NCBI GenBank assembly: GCA_033439765.1
Contig: JAULSN010000002.1
Span: forward strand, 992,001 to 1,056,000
Direction of reading: 5' to 3'
DNA: 64,000 nucleotides
Origin: Lasiosphaeria ovina
Lineage: Eukaryota > Ascomycota > Sordariomycetes > Sordariales > Lasiosphaeriaceae
The notes below the pieces were generated by a model. The model was given only the letters and a program-made list of their open reading frames with translations, was not told where the DNA came from and made no database searches. Position 1 is the stretch's first letter. Every line of letters begins with the position of its first letter. This document shows positions 35,413 through 47,595 of the stretch, in pieces. A program made the position numbers and the translations under genes.

Positions 35413-37932
35413 GGCCGTTAGTGTCCGACTCGCTTGAGGACGGTGAGTGGTTCGGCAAGCAGGGATGAACTCTTTGGGGCTGTGAGGCCTGGACCACGAA
35501 ACACCTGGGTCTCGAAGCTCTCCGTGCTTCCGTTCGCGGGGTATGGGGATACGCGAGTGGCTTTCGTGTCAGAGGTCTAGACAAGGGAAAGATATGACAA
35601 GATATGACAAGCTCGCTTGCCAGGTTGACCAATGGAGCAAGGAAGAGAAGCAGCTCGAGTAATTTTTGGGCACCTGCTTCTAGGTAGGTGCTCGGATGCC
35701 CTAGAAGGTTTGCGGTAAAGTGTGCGAAGGCAGAAAACCTAAGGGTGCCGGGGTAAGAGAGGCGGAGCTGGGCCGTTAGGTCGGGCGACCGAGGAGGGAA
35801 GGAATGACCGGATGGGAAGGGGCGCTGAGGTGAAGGTGACAGGAAACTGAACCAGACGTGTAAAGACTTACTGCCTACCTGAGACATGGCAGGCGGGTGG
35901 GCACCTGGGTTCCTACCTGTACCAAGCTTCAGTCGGTAAGGTGGATAATGAAGCGAGGTGGTGAGAGACAGAAAGACGCAACTTACAGGAAGCAGGTTGC
36001 CTGGTAGCTAGATTATTGATGGCATCCATATCCTGATACTACCGGTATCCGTACATTTTTTCCGTTTTATTACCTACCTTGCCTCCTTAGGCTCGGCTTC
36101 TTTCAATGGATGTACGTGTATCCGTACCAGCTTCTTTGCGCACGCAAACGCAGGAGAAGGAGGATGTGTAGAGAGACCGCAGTTGTCCGTCTCTACAGCC
36201 TAAGCCTTTCAAAGACTCCGAATTCCGTCACGCATTCCAACAACCTAACCCCATGGCTGAAGAAACACACACTGGACTCCTGTTATCGCACGTTGCCAGA
36301 GTTCGAAATTGGTATACTGTCATCTCTGTGGGCTTGCGATATGAACCCGGCCAGTCATGCTGGTGACGACGGAGACCTCTTTCGACATCTAGCCCCTGGT
36401 TGGAGGGCGCCTGTTGTCAAGCAAACCGAGCTAACCGGAACGGTTGTTAGGTAGGCTGTTAGGTGGAGGTGCTCAAAAATAAGGCACAGCTGTCAAGGTT
36501 TGCTCTGACTGTTGTCTATTGACTAACAGCGTTTGATGCACCAAACTTCCGCACCGGCCAGAGACGCTATTGGAAATTAGTTATGCGGCGCAACGCAAGA
36601 GCTGGAATCGGCGGAATCGGAGGGCCTCCAAATTGCGCGACTCAACCCAGCGATTTCCTTATGCAAGGAGATAGACGCGGGCATCTCGATCTGCAGGAAC
36701 CTGGAGCCCAACTACACATAATAACCCGAAAATCACCCTAATTATTATACCGAGATATCGTAAGGAAAGAGGAGAAGTTGATAACAGGCAATGGAATACG
36801 GAATAATACCAATACACTAACTGGACCAGGAGAGAATACGACATCTTAATGGCCATACGAGATCTGGGTAGAGAGGCACGTAGGGTCCTGCAATCTGGAC
36901 TTTGGAAGCTAGAGTTAATTGGCAGCACCCTCGCCAATGCCACCCTCAGATGTTCACCTAGCTTTGTCCTCAAAGTCTGACTGACCTAACGGTCAAAGCA
37001 CTCAAGTGGTATTGAATCAAGACAAACAAAACTCGGATAATACACAGTCATTCTCAGCCCGCGCTCGGTTTTCAGACACGGGTGGCGGTAAGAGTTGTGG
37101 TGTTGCCCGTGACAATTTGCGCAAAGTACAAGCCGTAATCAAGGCGGATGCTGCGGTCGGCCGATAAAATCGAGGTTGAGTGGACGAGGCAGACTTGAGG
37201 ATGTGGCTGTGAGCTGGAAAAAAATTTCGCCCCCCATTGGACGACTGGTTCGAGCGAACAGGCCCACGCTCTGCCTGGCTCGCCTGGCTGGGCAGCTAGG
37301 GCAAGTGCGCGTAGTCCCGCCACCCCCGAAGGCCGCCACAGCGCAAGTGATTTGAGGGGAAGAGACACCCAAAATGGCGCAGCGACGGCAGACGGAATTC
37401 CCTGCAGCCAGCTGCAAAACCCCCGTCGTTTCCGCACAAGCCTCACCAGAACGGCCCCATTGGCTGAGTTGCTAGCCCCGAGCCTTTGGCGCTGGCGAAG
37501 CGGGGTTTGGGAGGCAGCAAGTCGCGAAGAGCGGTGCGGCAACGGGATCCCTCGCCAACTGAAAAGTTTCGCGCGCTCCGCCTCCGTGATGCGCAGGGCC
37601 GACGCATCGCCCTTCTGCCGTCTCGTCTTGCGCATTGCAGTGGTGGGTTGAAAAACGTCGCCCTCGCCGCACCCCGAACACCTCGGTCTCCCATTCCATG
37701 TCTCAATCAAGGTTTCAGTTCCATTTCACATCGGCAACGTAGCACAACTCGTCCAACCACTGTTTGCTGCCTTTCTCAGCCATTACCTACCTATTTATAT
37801 GCAGTCGCTGAACGTGGCCCAACCACAGCCCCTCGCTCACACCCAAACCGGCGAAGTTGCTTGGACTCGCCCGCCTTCCCTCGGAGCACGCATCGCATGT
37901 CCTAGGCTTCACCAGACACCACGGCCACCAAA
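35413..37932. other. Long divergent intergenic region, ARB1 / IPMK
   Basis: 2.5 kb without a supported gene. Minus-strand ORFs at 35300-35887 and 37072-37710 overlap the 5' side of ARB1 or the promoter of the kinase and lack protein-like patterns. An AT-richer stretch lies at about 36720-36850. Confidence 0.5.
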
Positions 37933-39288
37933 ATGTTGGCCAACAGGGCGCTTCCTAATAGTGCCGACCTCAAACCATACAACTTCGCGGTCGCTGGACA
38001 GTCAGTTTGCCCGCCGCGGCTTCGCTCTAGTTGGGTACTGACATGATTGGGCAGCGAGGGCACACTCTGCGATCCAGATGGCGAGCTCTTCATCAAGCCC
38101 TGCACGCAGCAGGAAATCAACTTCTACGAGACGGCCTACAAGGACCACCCTCGCTTTGCCGAGCTGATGCCCGTGTTCCTCGGCACTCTCTCGCTCAACG
38201 ACGTCACCGATGTCGAGTCGCTTAACGAGCAGCTCCCCGCCGTCGCGGACCACATCAGCCAAGGCATGAAGGAGGAAGCGGTGCGCATGGCGAAGGAGAA
38301 CGCGGTAGAGGCCGCAGTAGAAGCTGCAGGGGCTGCCAAGGCTGTCCGGGATAACGTCACATGGAAGCCCAACATGACCAAGAAGATCGCGACGAACAAG
38401 TCTGTGGTGTTGGAGAACGCCGCGTACGGCTTTCAGAATCCCAACATCCTGGACGCCAAGCTTGGGCGACGGCTATGGGCTGACGACGCACCCCTGCAAA
38501 AGCGGCGGCGATTTGATGAGATCAGCAAAGCCACCACAAACGGCTCTCACGGGTTCCGGGTCGCGGGCATGCGCGTGTACAAGGGATCCGAAAACCCGGC
38601 AGAGTTGGACTCGCACGGGTACAAGGTGTACGACAAGGACTACGGCAGGCTTCAGGTCACGCCGGATAACGTTGTGGAGGAGATGCGAAAGTTCATCTTC
38701 AACAGCCGGGCTGGCGTGGACGAGGATCTCGGGAAGGCGATTGCGGGCGCTTTCCTCGACGATCTTCGGCGCGTCGAAGATGTTCTCGCCAGCGAAGAGA
38801 GCAGAATGTATTCTGCCAGTTTGCTGTTTACGTTTGAGGGTGACGGCCAGGCCCTCCGAGCTGCCATCGAGCAGCCGACCCCGACGGCATCGCCGTCCCG
38901 CCAGGAAACTCGCCCGGAAAAGAAAGAGCTGGGCCTGAGTGCGTCCCGCGTTGATAGCGGCATCGTTATGGACGATGACGGTCAGCTGATCCTGAACGGA
39001 GGCGCAGTCGATGGCTCCAACGGTGAAATTGTCATCGGGGGCCACCAGCCAGTCCTAAGCCCGATAGAGGAGGTCAAAGTCATCGAATTTAGCGTTGGCG
39101 AAGACTTCAGCCAAACCGAAATGGAGGACGACGAGGAGGACGACGAGATATCCTCCATGCCGCGTATCTATTCCCTCAAGCTTATCGACTTTGCGCACGC
39201 CGAGTGGGTTCCTGGACAGGGCCCCGACGAGAACTGCCTCCTCGGCGTTCGAAGTCTGATCAAGATCTTTGAGGAGCTTTCTAAGTGA
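37933..39288 (+). CDS. Inositol polyphosphate multikinase (IPK family, Arg82/Ipk2-like)
   Basis: Two exons, 37933-38000 and 38055-39288 (54-nt intron), encode 433 residues. The intron splits the codon in YNFAVAG-H-EGTLCDPDGELFIKP, the typical IPK N-lobe. Catalytic signatures are present: P-N-I-L-D-A-K-L-G, matching PxxxDxKxG (Asp156, Lys158), S-A-S-L-L-F matching the SSLL element, and I-D-F-A-H with metal-binding Asp401. These kinases phosphorylate IP3/IP4 to IP5 and feed inositol pyrophosphate and phosphate signalling; in yeast Arg82 also scaffolds arginine-responsive transcription factors. Length and N-terminus favour the multikinase over the larger Kcs1 IP6 kinase. An acidic run (MEDDEEDDEISS) before the DFAH block is similar to the acidic loop of Arg82. 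The start is the only ATG giving exon 1. Confidence 0.9.
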
Positions 39289-40159
39289 AAGTTTCGGTTA
39301 AGAGGGGGCTGAATAGTTAAGCGATCATTTTCTTGGAGTTTCGGACGATCACGACTGTATGCGCATTTGCAAAAGCATCATGACCCTCATGACAGGCGAA
39401 GGCGTTGACTGGAGGACGACCTTTGTTCGTAAATACCCCCTTCATGTATGTACATTACACATCGAGGCGAACCCTTCGGCTTTCTTGGCTAGCGGTTCTA
39501 TGCCCTCCTGATTTTGCCTCTTTGTGAGGTTCTCAACCTATTTTTTTCTGGTTTTTGTTTTCTGCGCGTCAAGACTAGATTCCATTATTGCATAAAATCA
39601 GCGGTGACAATAAACAGTCGATGTTTCCCCCTTCGCAATACCTGTTCAGGGAGCCTGCGCATCCAGGTACCTAAATTCGTGTGACTGGTCCCGCTAAACG
39701 GGCATCCTCAAAATTCTTGGATCGGAGTTGGGAATAACTCGTGGGTTCAGGCGCTTGGAGCTGCCGGTGCCTGCAGGGATTGGCCCCGCCGAGTGTCACT
39801 CTATTCAGCTCCGTCAGCCTCACCCAGCCCATGGTGGATGTTCAGGATTCCAATGCACCGAAAACGTAATAGAACAGGATTCGCGTACTATCAGTACATG
39901 CTTTCCGGGCGTAAGAGGCAAATAGGCCAATTGAGTTATGCGATTTGACCATCCCGTGTTTAAAGGTGGGGTCTGTTTTAAGGTTACGGGAATGAAAAAA
40001 TTGGTTTAACAAAAGTTCTGATGGCATCTCGGCAGGCAGCTGAGCCCACCTCGGCACAACCTCGAAGCCGGCTTCACACCCTTTCAACGACTTCTGTTGC
40101 ATCGAAACCGGCGCGCATCCTGCATCCAATTTGAACAGTACACCGATGCAATAGCCAGG
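39289..40159. other. Intergenic, IPMK 3' flank and CLP1 promoter
   Basis: Tandem plus-strand genes flank this interval. No coding or repeat feature recognised. Confidence 0.5.
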
Positions 40160-41890
40160 ATGTCTATCCCCGGCTTGGGTCAGCTTCTTCCACAGGTATG
40201 AGCCTCGAAGCCCCACCGCCCTTTGCCCGTTGCCCGCTGCCCGCTGCCCGTTGCCCGCTGCCCGCTGCCCGCTGCCCACTGCCCGCTGCCCGCTGCCTGT
40301 TGCCCGTTGCCCGTTGCCCTGCAGCCTTTTTGCCCTGCTGCGGTGCGCCGCGCTGACCTGCTCTTTTGGCGCAACACCTAGCCCACGGCATCCACCACGA
40401 GAATCGTCGCCCTGAAACGGCTTAGCGAATGGCGTTTCGATGCCTCCCGCAGCTCGTCCACCGGCGTCAAGGTGCGCCTCATCAGCGGCACCGCGGAGCG
40501 CGACGGCACCGAGCTCGCCCTCAACAAGACCTACACATTCGTGCGGACAAAGTCAAAGATCCTCACATGGAGCGGCTGCACACTCGAGATCAGCGGCGAG
40601 AGCGAAGACTACGTGACCGACTTCCCGGTTGCCGAAGACTCGCCCATGGTCAGCTACCTGAACTTGCACTTTGAGTTGCAAGCCCAGCGGAAAGCTGCTG
40701 CCAATGCGACGCGCCGGAACCGGCCAGGGCCGAGAGTCATGGTATGCGGCCCTCAAAACAGCGGCAAGACGAGCCTGGTGCGGATGCTCGCCGCGCTCTC
40801 AACAAAGATGGGCGGCCAGCCGCTCGTGGCCAACCTCGACCCGGGCGAGGGACTGCTGTCGCTGCCGGGGACAGTGAGCGCCGCCGTGTTCGGCAACGTG
40901 ATGGATATCGAGGAGCCCGCCGGCGGCTTCGGGGTCGGGAGTACCCCTAGTAGCGGCCCCAGCGCGGTGCCCGTCAAGCTGCCCATTGTCTACTACTTTG
41001 GGCGCGAGAAGGTGCAGGACGATGTGGCGTTATGGAAGGATCTCACGAGCAAGCTGGCCAGCTCCGTGCGCGCAAAGTTTGGCGAGGACGACGAAGTCAG
41101 GTCTGCCGGCCTCGTCCTCGACACGCCGGTCGCAACGACAAACCAGAGCGATATTGACTCCCTGGTGCATGCCGCAAGAGAGTTTGCCGGTGAGGCTTGC
41201 ATCCTCCTCCCCGATAAGCAGGGTGTGCCGCTAATGTGACATGAATATAGTGAATATTGTTGTAGTTCTTGGCTCCGCTAGAATCGAGTCAACGCTCCAG
41301 CAAATCCTCGGGCAAGAGAAGACTTCTTTCGGGGAGCCCATTAGTGTTATCATGTTGGACCAGTCTGAAGGCGTCGCAGCGCGGGATAATGACTTTATAA
41401 AGTCCATCCGCGAAGCATCGATCAAGGAGTACTTCTTTGGGGATTCCAAGAGAACACTGAGCCCGTCTACGCAGTCAGTAAGCTTTGACGACGTAGCAAT
41501 CTTCAAAACACCCGATGGTAAGTACCAATCTTCTTCCCAACCCTTCTCTGCGCTTCGTAAGGACAGGAATTCTTTCGTGGCTCTTGGATGCGAATTAACA
41601 TTTCTTTTGCAGAAGAAGAGGGATACGAGACGCCCCCTGTCGGCCAGGTTCTTGAGCCCGCCGAGATAACCGCAGGAATGTCTCACTGGACCCTGGCAGT
41701 CATGGACGCCTCCGTAAACGACCCCCCAGAAACGATCAGACAGGCACCAGTTATTGGCTTCATTGCGGTGGCAGACGTTGACGAGGATCGGAGGCGTCTT
41801 AAGATCCTCTCGCCGGTCACCAGCCGCCTGGGCAACAAGCCACTGGTCTGGGGCCGTTGGCCTGAGCCGTACATCAACCTGCTGGGCTAA
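40160..41890 (+). CDS. CLP1: CLP1, mRNA 3'-end cleavage factor IA subunit (polynucleotide kinase fold)
   Basis: Exons 40160-40195, 40382-41189, 41251-41517 and 41613-41890 (introns 186, 61 and 95 nt) encode 462 residues. Exon 1 gives only [12 protein letters not shown], the conserved Clp1 start, and joins in phase to PTASTTRIV and then EWRFDA. The P-loop G-P-Q-N-S-G-K-T is at residues 135-142, followed by the Clp1-type [14 protein letters not shown] (Walker B region), [12 protein letters not shown] and the C-terminal domain ending [14 protein letters not shown]. In fungi Clp1 binds ATP stably and links cleavage factors IA and II to Pcf11 in pre-mRNA 3'-end processing. Intron 1 carries a 7-bp minisatellite. 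The reading frame would close early at each intron if unspliced, so splicing is required. Confidence 0.95.
40224..40320 (+). repeat. Heptanucleotide minisatellite in CLP1 intron 1
   Basis: About 14 tandem copies of TGCCCGC/TGCCCGT with a few variants (TGCCCAC, TGCCTGT). It makes up more than half of the 186-nt intron, leaving donor GTATGA and acceptor CCTAG outside the array. Confidence 0.9.
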
Positions 41891-44800
41891 TAACCCGGGT
41901 TTTACGTACGGTATTATCTTTTACAGAGTATAAGGTATTAGTTACTGGTCACTCCTAGCTACTGGAAGTGTCAGCTGAAAGCGGATGGAAATGTAGGCGG
42001 TGCGAAAATATTTATCCAGTCGGGGGCTAGGATAACCACTCGGAGGCTGGGATCCATCCATAGATACCCGGATTGAGGCGTTGATGTGTTGTCATTCCGA
42101 GCAATAGCCCAGCGGACATGGCGGGGTAGAGAAAATGCGTTCTTTGTTTGCACTCGACCAACTGCATGCGCCTCCATGTACGTTCTGCTCCGTCCGTATA
42201 TGCGCTCCGTGACTTGGTGCTAATGCATTGCTTGTTCAGCTTGGGCGAGCAGGGCGAAAGAGAACTATCCACTGATTCCGATCTAATGGCCCCGTCATTT
42301 GCAGAGATCGGGTATCATGGGCATTTTTGTGACGATACTAGGTAAGCGGGCTCGGCACTGTCGAGGCCCCTATCCTTTCCCAGAGGGAAAAGATCTCCAT
42401 TGCATCCAATTGCAGGCTCTTTTCAAACGGGCTCGGGATAATGTGGTGTGCGGTGCGGGATGCCGCGACGGCCGCGTCAGATCTAGTTCTAAATGAAGTG
42501 CCCCTCAATGCCCGACCCCCCTTCCTGCCAGATCCCGGCTAGCCTGTGCCATCCTCGGCAAGAGCTTAACCACAGCTTCGGGATGTTATTTGACGGCCTG
42601 CCAGTGTCTTGTATAAAATCCCGTCTTTCGTTGATCAGCCAAGCCAAGACGGTCTGGCCGACGAGCCTTACGATTTTAGGGCGGCTTTGCTTTGCAGCTC
42701 GGCTCTATTGACTTGGCAGCGAGAAACGATGTTGATCATCCCGAAATATGGGAATACGTATCCGGAGGTGCGCAGCAAACGGAAAGTACACATCCCGTCT
42801 CGTTTGACTTGCCTCCAGACAACTGCGGAATAGCGGCGGCCCCTCCCGAACATCCATGGCGGGGGGGCTTCGTTCGAACTTCAGGGCCGTTCACGCCGCC
42901 AGCGGCGGATTAGAATTGGGCAGGATCATTATTTTAGAGCCCGTTCATTTCACCGGTCTCGTCACTATCCCATCGGCAAACGGGGCTGCGAATCGGCTCA
43001 AGCGTTGCCGCACCCGCATTTGAAAGCAGAAGAGGCACGAAGCATTTCGGATTTGGGAACTGTTTTGGCTTTTGCCATATCCTGCCTTCCCGGAACACCC
43101 TTGCTTAGCGGATCTTCGCCTATCATCGCGCATTGACGGTAAAGCGCGGGCAGTGCCGCCAAGATGGCAATGTCTCTTGTTCAGCTCTCAGTGTAATTTC
43201 GTTTCTTCGCAACCTTGACTCCTCCGACGAGACGGAGGTCGAATTTACCGCCTCTTCGCGCGGCTCATCTTTAAAATGTTAACTACGGCCTGGGCATACA
43301 ATACGCAAACATGCTCTGGCAAACAAACAGTTTGTCAGCGGCAGCGTTGCCGTATTACTGCCTGCTGCAAACAAACCAAGACGGAAAAACCAAGACGGAA
43401 AACACACTCATCGGGAGCTCGTCAAAATGCAGATGACACTGGTCTTTCGGACAATCAATTAATGGGCGTCTGACTGACTGGGCTTCGGCTAGCGCCCTCT
43501 TTTCGCTTCGCTGCGTTGTCGAGTCCCCGGAATCTGAAAGCCGTGAAAAAGCGCCGGCGCCGGCCGCTCATGCACAAAATCTCCAAAATCTGAGTGGGCC
43601 GTCCCCGCAATCTTTTGGCTGTGAGAGTGATCCTGGTCAGCTGGTGTCCTCCCACCCTCACGCCCTCCCCGGTATCCATCTTCTGACTGGCACTGATCAC
43701 AGTGACCATGATCGCGGGCAACATGTGTTTATGTCGTCATCATTTGGTCTCTGTTGACTGGTGGCAGAATGCTATTACATATGCATCTGGTTCAAAGTTT
43801 TTCCAAGCCAATTTCCATTGTGAGGGAGGAGGCCACCGAGGGCAAAATCCCCATCAGTGGGCCTCATTCAGTCAGCTCATCTCGATCCAAGTGCATGTGT
43901 GTTTTTCTTTTCCCAGGCGCTTCGATTGGACCACTCACGACGAACCACATTTTCTTGTTAGCGAACCAAGTCTTGTGTGGGTGCATGGGCCGGAACTGGG
44001 CCCGACATGGGGGTGATTGGGCCCTTTACAGGTGACTCGTCAGTCGTCACCCCCTCTTCCGGCGACCGTTACGTCGAGTCCAGACACTCGACAACTGCAC
44101 AGCGTAGCCAGCCCAGCCAACACTTGGTTTTTTTTTGTCGAGGCGCCCGAGAAAAAGGCCCAGTCTTGCATTCGTCGACTCCAGTCTCCACTGCTGCACT
44201 CGAAACCAGTAACCAGAAACGGACAGCAAATGTCACATCACACTGTCTTGTCTGATCATGTTGATCACTTCATCTGCCAGTGGCAGGCGGCACATTGCTC
44301 CGGGAAGAGGGGGGGTGGAGGCGTCTTGCTTCAGTTTGCTCTCTCCGAGTCCGTCCCTTGTTGGGCAACCCATTGTACTTTCCTCCTTTCCGTCTGCATA
44401 CATTGGGTGCCCGGCCTCTTCCCTTCTGTTGGTTTGCATTTTCTCTTCTTGTCATTCAAGCTTTCTCTCGTTTCAAGTTGATTCCGTCTGCGCAAGTCCT
44501 CTCTCCGTCTTCAATCTTGCATGAGCACCCGCTCGACCTCGAAAGTCCACTCTGGGCTTTCAAGACTCCCGCTGCTTGCACCCACAGCCAAAAAATTACG
44601 GTTTGCCTCGGAGAAAGCGAGGAACCACTGGGCCGCGCTTCCTTCACACCGACATTCCCTCTGACGCCAAGTTGACGGCAGTTGCTTTTGCTTTCCAACG
44701 ACATAGTTTGCTGGAAGTCGCCGTCTAAGGCCTCTACAACGCACAGGACCCAGTTTGCTGTCTCTTTTCAGCCTCAATCTCGTCCCGGACGACTTGCACC

Positions 44801-44993
44801 TGCAGTCCTACAACAGCCTTGGGATACCCTCCTCCAGGTCCTTGCCTCGCCGGCAATGCGCTAAATCGCCATCCATGGACATCCCGTCTGAGTCTGGGCT
44901 GGACGGAAGGCCTAGCTACGGAGCGGCGTTAGCGATTCGTTCTGCTCTGGCGAGTGTCTCGGTCGACCCGTGACATCCTCCAAGCCATCCAGG
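41891..44993. other. 3.1-kb upstream region of the GPCR gene
   Basis: Longest gene-free interval of the window. ORFs up to 154 codons occur but overlap in several frames and look accidental. The last 500 bases are pyrimidine-rich, as in long fungal 5' leaders. A 47-codon ATG ORF at 44521-44664 ends 329 bases before the GPCR start and could be an upstream ORF. Confidence 0.5.
44521..44664 (+). other. Candidate upstream ORF before the GPCR
   Basis: ATG to TGA, 47 codons, Ser/Arg/Leu-rich and not similar to a known protein. It matters only if the GPCR transcript starts upstream of it, which the sequence does not show. Confidence 0.25.
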
Positions 44994-46974
44994 ATGGCTT
45001 CCCTGGGGGCTCTTGTCGGGACAGCATTGTCTGGCCGTTTCACATCGATAGTTGCTACTCGAGACATTCCCAGCGACCCACGCTCGCAGCATACGGTTTA
45101 CGTCCTGACAATTCTCTCTCTCTCTTTCGCCTCCATCAGTGTCCTATCCACACTGTCCACTCTTTACTGGTTCGTCAAGATGAGGAGAAGCTTCCGACAC
45201 GAGTAAGAGGATTCAACTTATCGGTCGACACATGACCCCGTGGCAGCACTAACAGAAAATGAGCAGCCTGATCTTGTTGTTGATACAAAGCGACTTTATC
45301 AAGTCTGCGGCCTTCCTTCTCTTCCCTATCGTGAACCTTCTTCGGGGCAACATTAAGTCCGACTCGCCATTTTGCCAGATCAGCGGCTTTGCTCTCGCTC
45401 TCGGCATTGAGTCATCAGACGTGGCCGTCCTTCTGATCGCTTTGCATTCTGTCATGTACATATTTCGGCCGAAGTCGGGTCTGTACCCGTACCGGCGATT
45501 TGCTTACTTGGTCTATTATCTTTTTCCTGTTGTGACCGCCTCGCTGGCCTTTATCGACGGTAACGGGTATGAGAACCTCGGTCACTATTGCTACATCAGA
45601 ACCGACAGGAGCTGGGCTCGGCTCGCGCTTAGCTGGGCCCCCCGTTACATCATTGTGGTCAGCATCATGGTCATCTACGCCTTCATTTACATTTATATCC
45701 GCAGAAGGATGGAGGACTACGGAAGGAGGAGCTCGGCCTACCAGTCACAGCCGCGGCCGGCCCGTGACTATTATAATGGCGTGCCTCCGACGCCGCCGAT
45801 CGCCTATCACGGTTTACTGCCCTCCACGCCCAGCTCGCGCCGCGGATCAGCCGCGGACTCGATGGCGGGCACGAAAGATCGCCAACAGTCCTTGTCTTCG
45901 ATGAGCGCGAGCAGGCTGGATAACATCTCGGTCGTAAGTGCTGCAGACCCACATCAGCAAAGCTTTCGGGCGACGATTCTTTCCCGGCCTCCGAGGCGGC
46001 CAGTCCGGTGGAACTGGTCCGGATTCAGGCAGGCTACGCACTCCTCCGCCGACAACGAGCTGTTGGGACCAGCGGAAGACGAGCCAGATGATCCACTCTC
46101 GCCGAGCCCCGCGCCAATATCACCGCCACGGCCAGTTCATTCGCCTCCGGCGATTGATCCGGCCGAGGCGGCCGAGGTGCCGACCGAGTCGTCGTCAACC
46201 ACCAACCCGCAACAATCGTTTTGGCATCGACCCTTAGGTTCCAACTATCCAACACATCCGGGAAGTACGAGCCAAGGGTGGGGCATCTATCAGCTTGCTT
46301 CGGGTCAGAGGAGACCTAACATTTCACTTCCGAATATCATGTCGATGCTCCGGCGAGGGCCACAGCACGCAACCACATCGAGCGAGACCTCGCCTATCGT
46401 CATGTCCCCGGCCTCGTTTGAGGGTGGGTCCGGAGTCAACAAAAGCCGCGAGAAGATGCGACGCCAACTACGATCATTGTTTGTTTATCCACTTGTGTAC
46501 ATGATTACTTGGGTATTCCCGTTCATCTCTCACGTGGCTGGTTTTGACGATTCGGTACGGACCGACGATCCACCCTGGCTTCTAATTGTGAGCATTATCA
46601 GTCTCTGCGCGCAAGGCGCAGTGGACTGTACCCTTTTCACAATCCGGGAGCAGCCGTGGAGACACGCTCATGGCAGGTTTCTAGACTTGCTCAGGAAACG
46701 CCTGACAATGCATTGGAGCGGTCACTGGGCAGATGTGGGGCTGGCTGGCCGTACGAGGGAAGAGATGCTGGTTGATGGTCGGATAGCCAGGCAGCGCCGA
46801 GATGGGGAGATTGCCTATGAAAGGACAGTAAGGGCGAGCATGAGCACCGGCCAAGGCCAGGGCCAAGCAGGGCCGCCTCGGAGAGGCAGGAAAGAGTGGT
46901 GGGATACGGATATCCTCGACGGAGCGTCGGACGAGAGCGACGACTTCAGCCAGACTACAGGGCAGGGGGTGTGA
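44994..46974 (+). CDS. Git3/Gpr1-family G-protein-coupled receptor (carbon-source/nutrient sensor type)
   Basis: Exons 44994-45202 and 45267-46974 (64-nt intron) encode 638 residues. Exon 1 has TM1 (LTILSLSFASISVLSTLSTLYWFVK) ending RSFRH, and the acceptor at 45266 joins it to DLILLLIQSDF, the Git3 family signature. TM segments 2-5 follow to YIRRRMEDYG, then a roughly 250-residue Ser/Pro-rich third cytoplasmic loop, and a last block RRQLRSLFVYPLVYMITWVFP through FTIREQPWRH, matching the Gpa2-binding C-terminal domain. In yeasts and Neurospora such receptors (Gpr1, Git3, GPR-4) sense sugars or amino acids and activate cAMP-PKA through a G-alpha subunit. The large loop suggests phospho-regulation. 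Converges with the amidotransferase-like gene. Confidence 0.88.
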
Positions 46975-47595
46975 CTGTGTTGAATTGTGTTACTATCCTT
47001 GGAAGCGAGACTTTTCTTTTGTTGTCCATTTTACCAGGCGCACGGTTGGAGATCTATACCCTTGAATCGGTTTGGGTTGCTAGCATATTTTAAGGCGCCG
47101 GCGTTGTTTGATCCTAGAGGCCTTGTTGGAAAAGGATTCATATTTTAGGCCAAAGAAGAATTAGCAACATATGCAGCCGTACATCATCATTTGTCGAAGC
47201 GCGTATGTCTTTGGAATAAATCTAGCTCACGTTAATATTGGTGTTGTTCGCCAGTAGTCCCGGCGATCTGGGCTTGGCACAGTGAATCTGGAAGAGTGGC
47301 TCCGCAGCTGAGGGCGATCTGTTCTCTGTCCCCACCCGAAGCGGCGGATATCGACGAAGCAGACCCGCAATTAGGCCGCAAATGCTTGCCAGAGTGATCG
47401 TCAGTCTTGGCATCAGAGTAGCACTGGGGCGCTTGGCTCGGCAGATGCAGATGCAGGTGCGGAAAGAAAGGACGGCATCTTATCTGAGACTGGGCAGAAA
47501 TCAGAATGGTTCCAGGGTTCCTCGGCAAGACTCATTCAAGGGGAGAGAAAAAGAGAGAGAGAGAGAGAGAGAGAAGTGGATGATGGGTGGCTATA
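46975..47595. other. Intergenic between convergent genes with a (GA)n run
   Basis: 3' flanks of the GPCR and amidotransferase-like genes. A dinucleotide (AG)n tract lies near 47555-47574. No gene. Confidence 0.5.

Noticed and set aside
35300..35887. 195-codon minus-strand ORF
   Set aside because: Overlaps ARB1 exon 1 in a different frame and has no domain character.
37072..37710. 212-codon minus-strand ORF upstream of IPMK
   Set aside because: Overlaps equally long plus-strand ORFs, no recognisable motif, sits in the kinase promoter.
40224..40320. Tandem repeat considered as a CRISPR-like array
   Set aside because: Units are 7 bp with no spacers, inside a eukaryotic intron; simple minisatellite.
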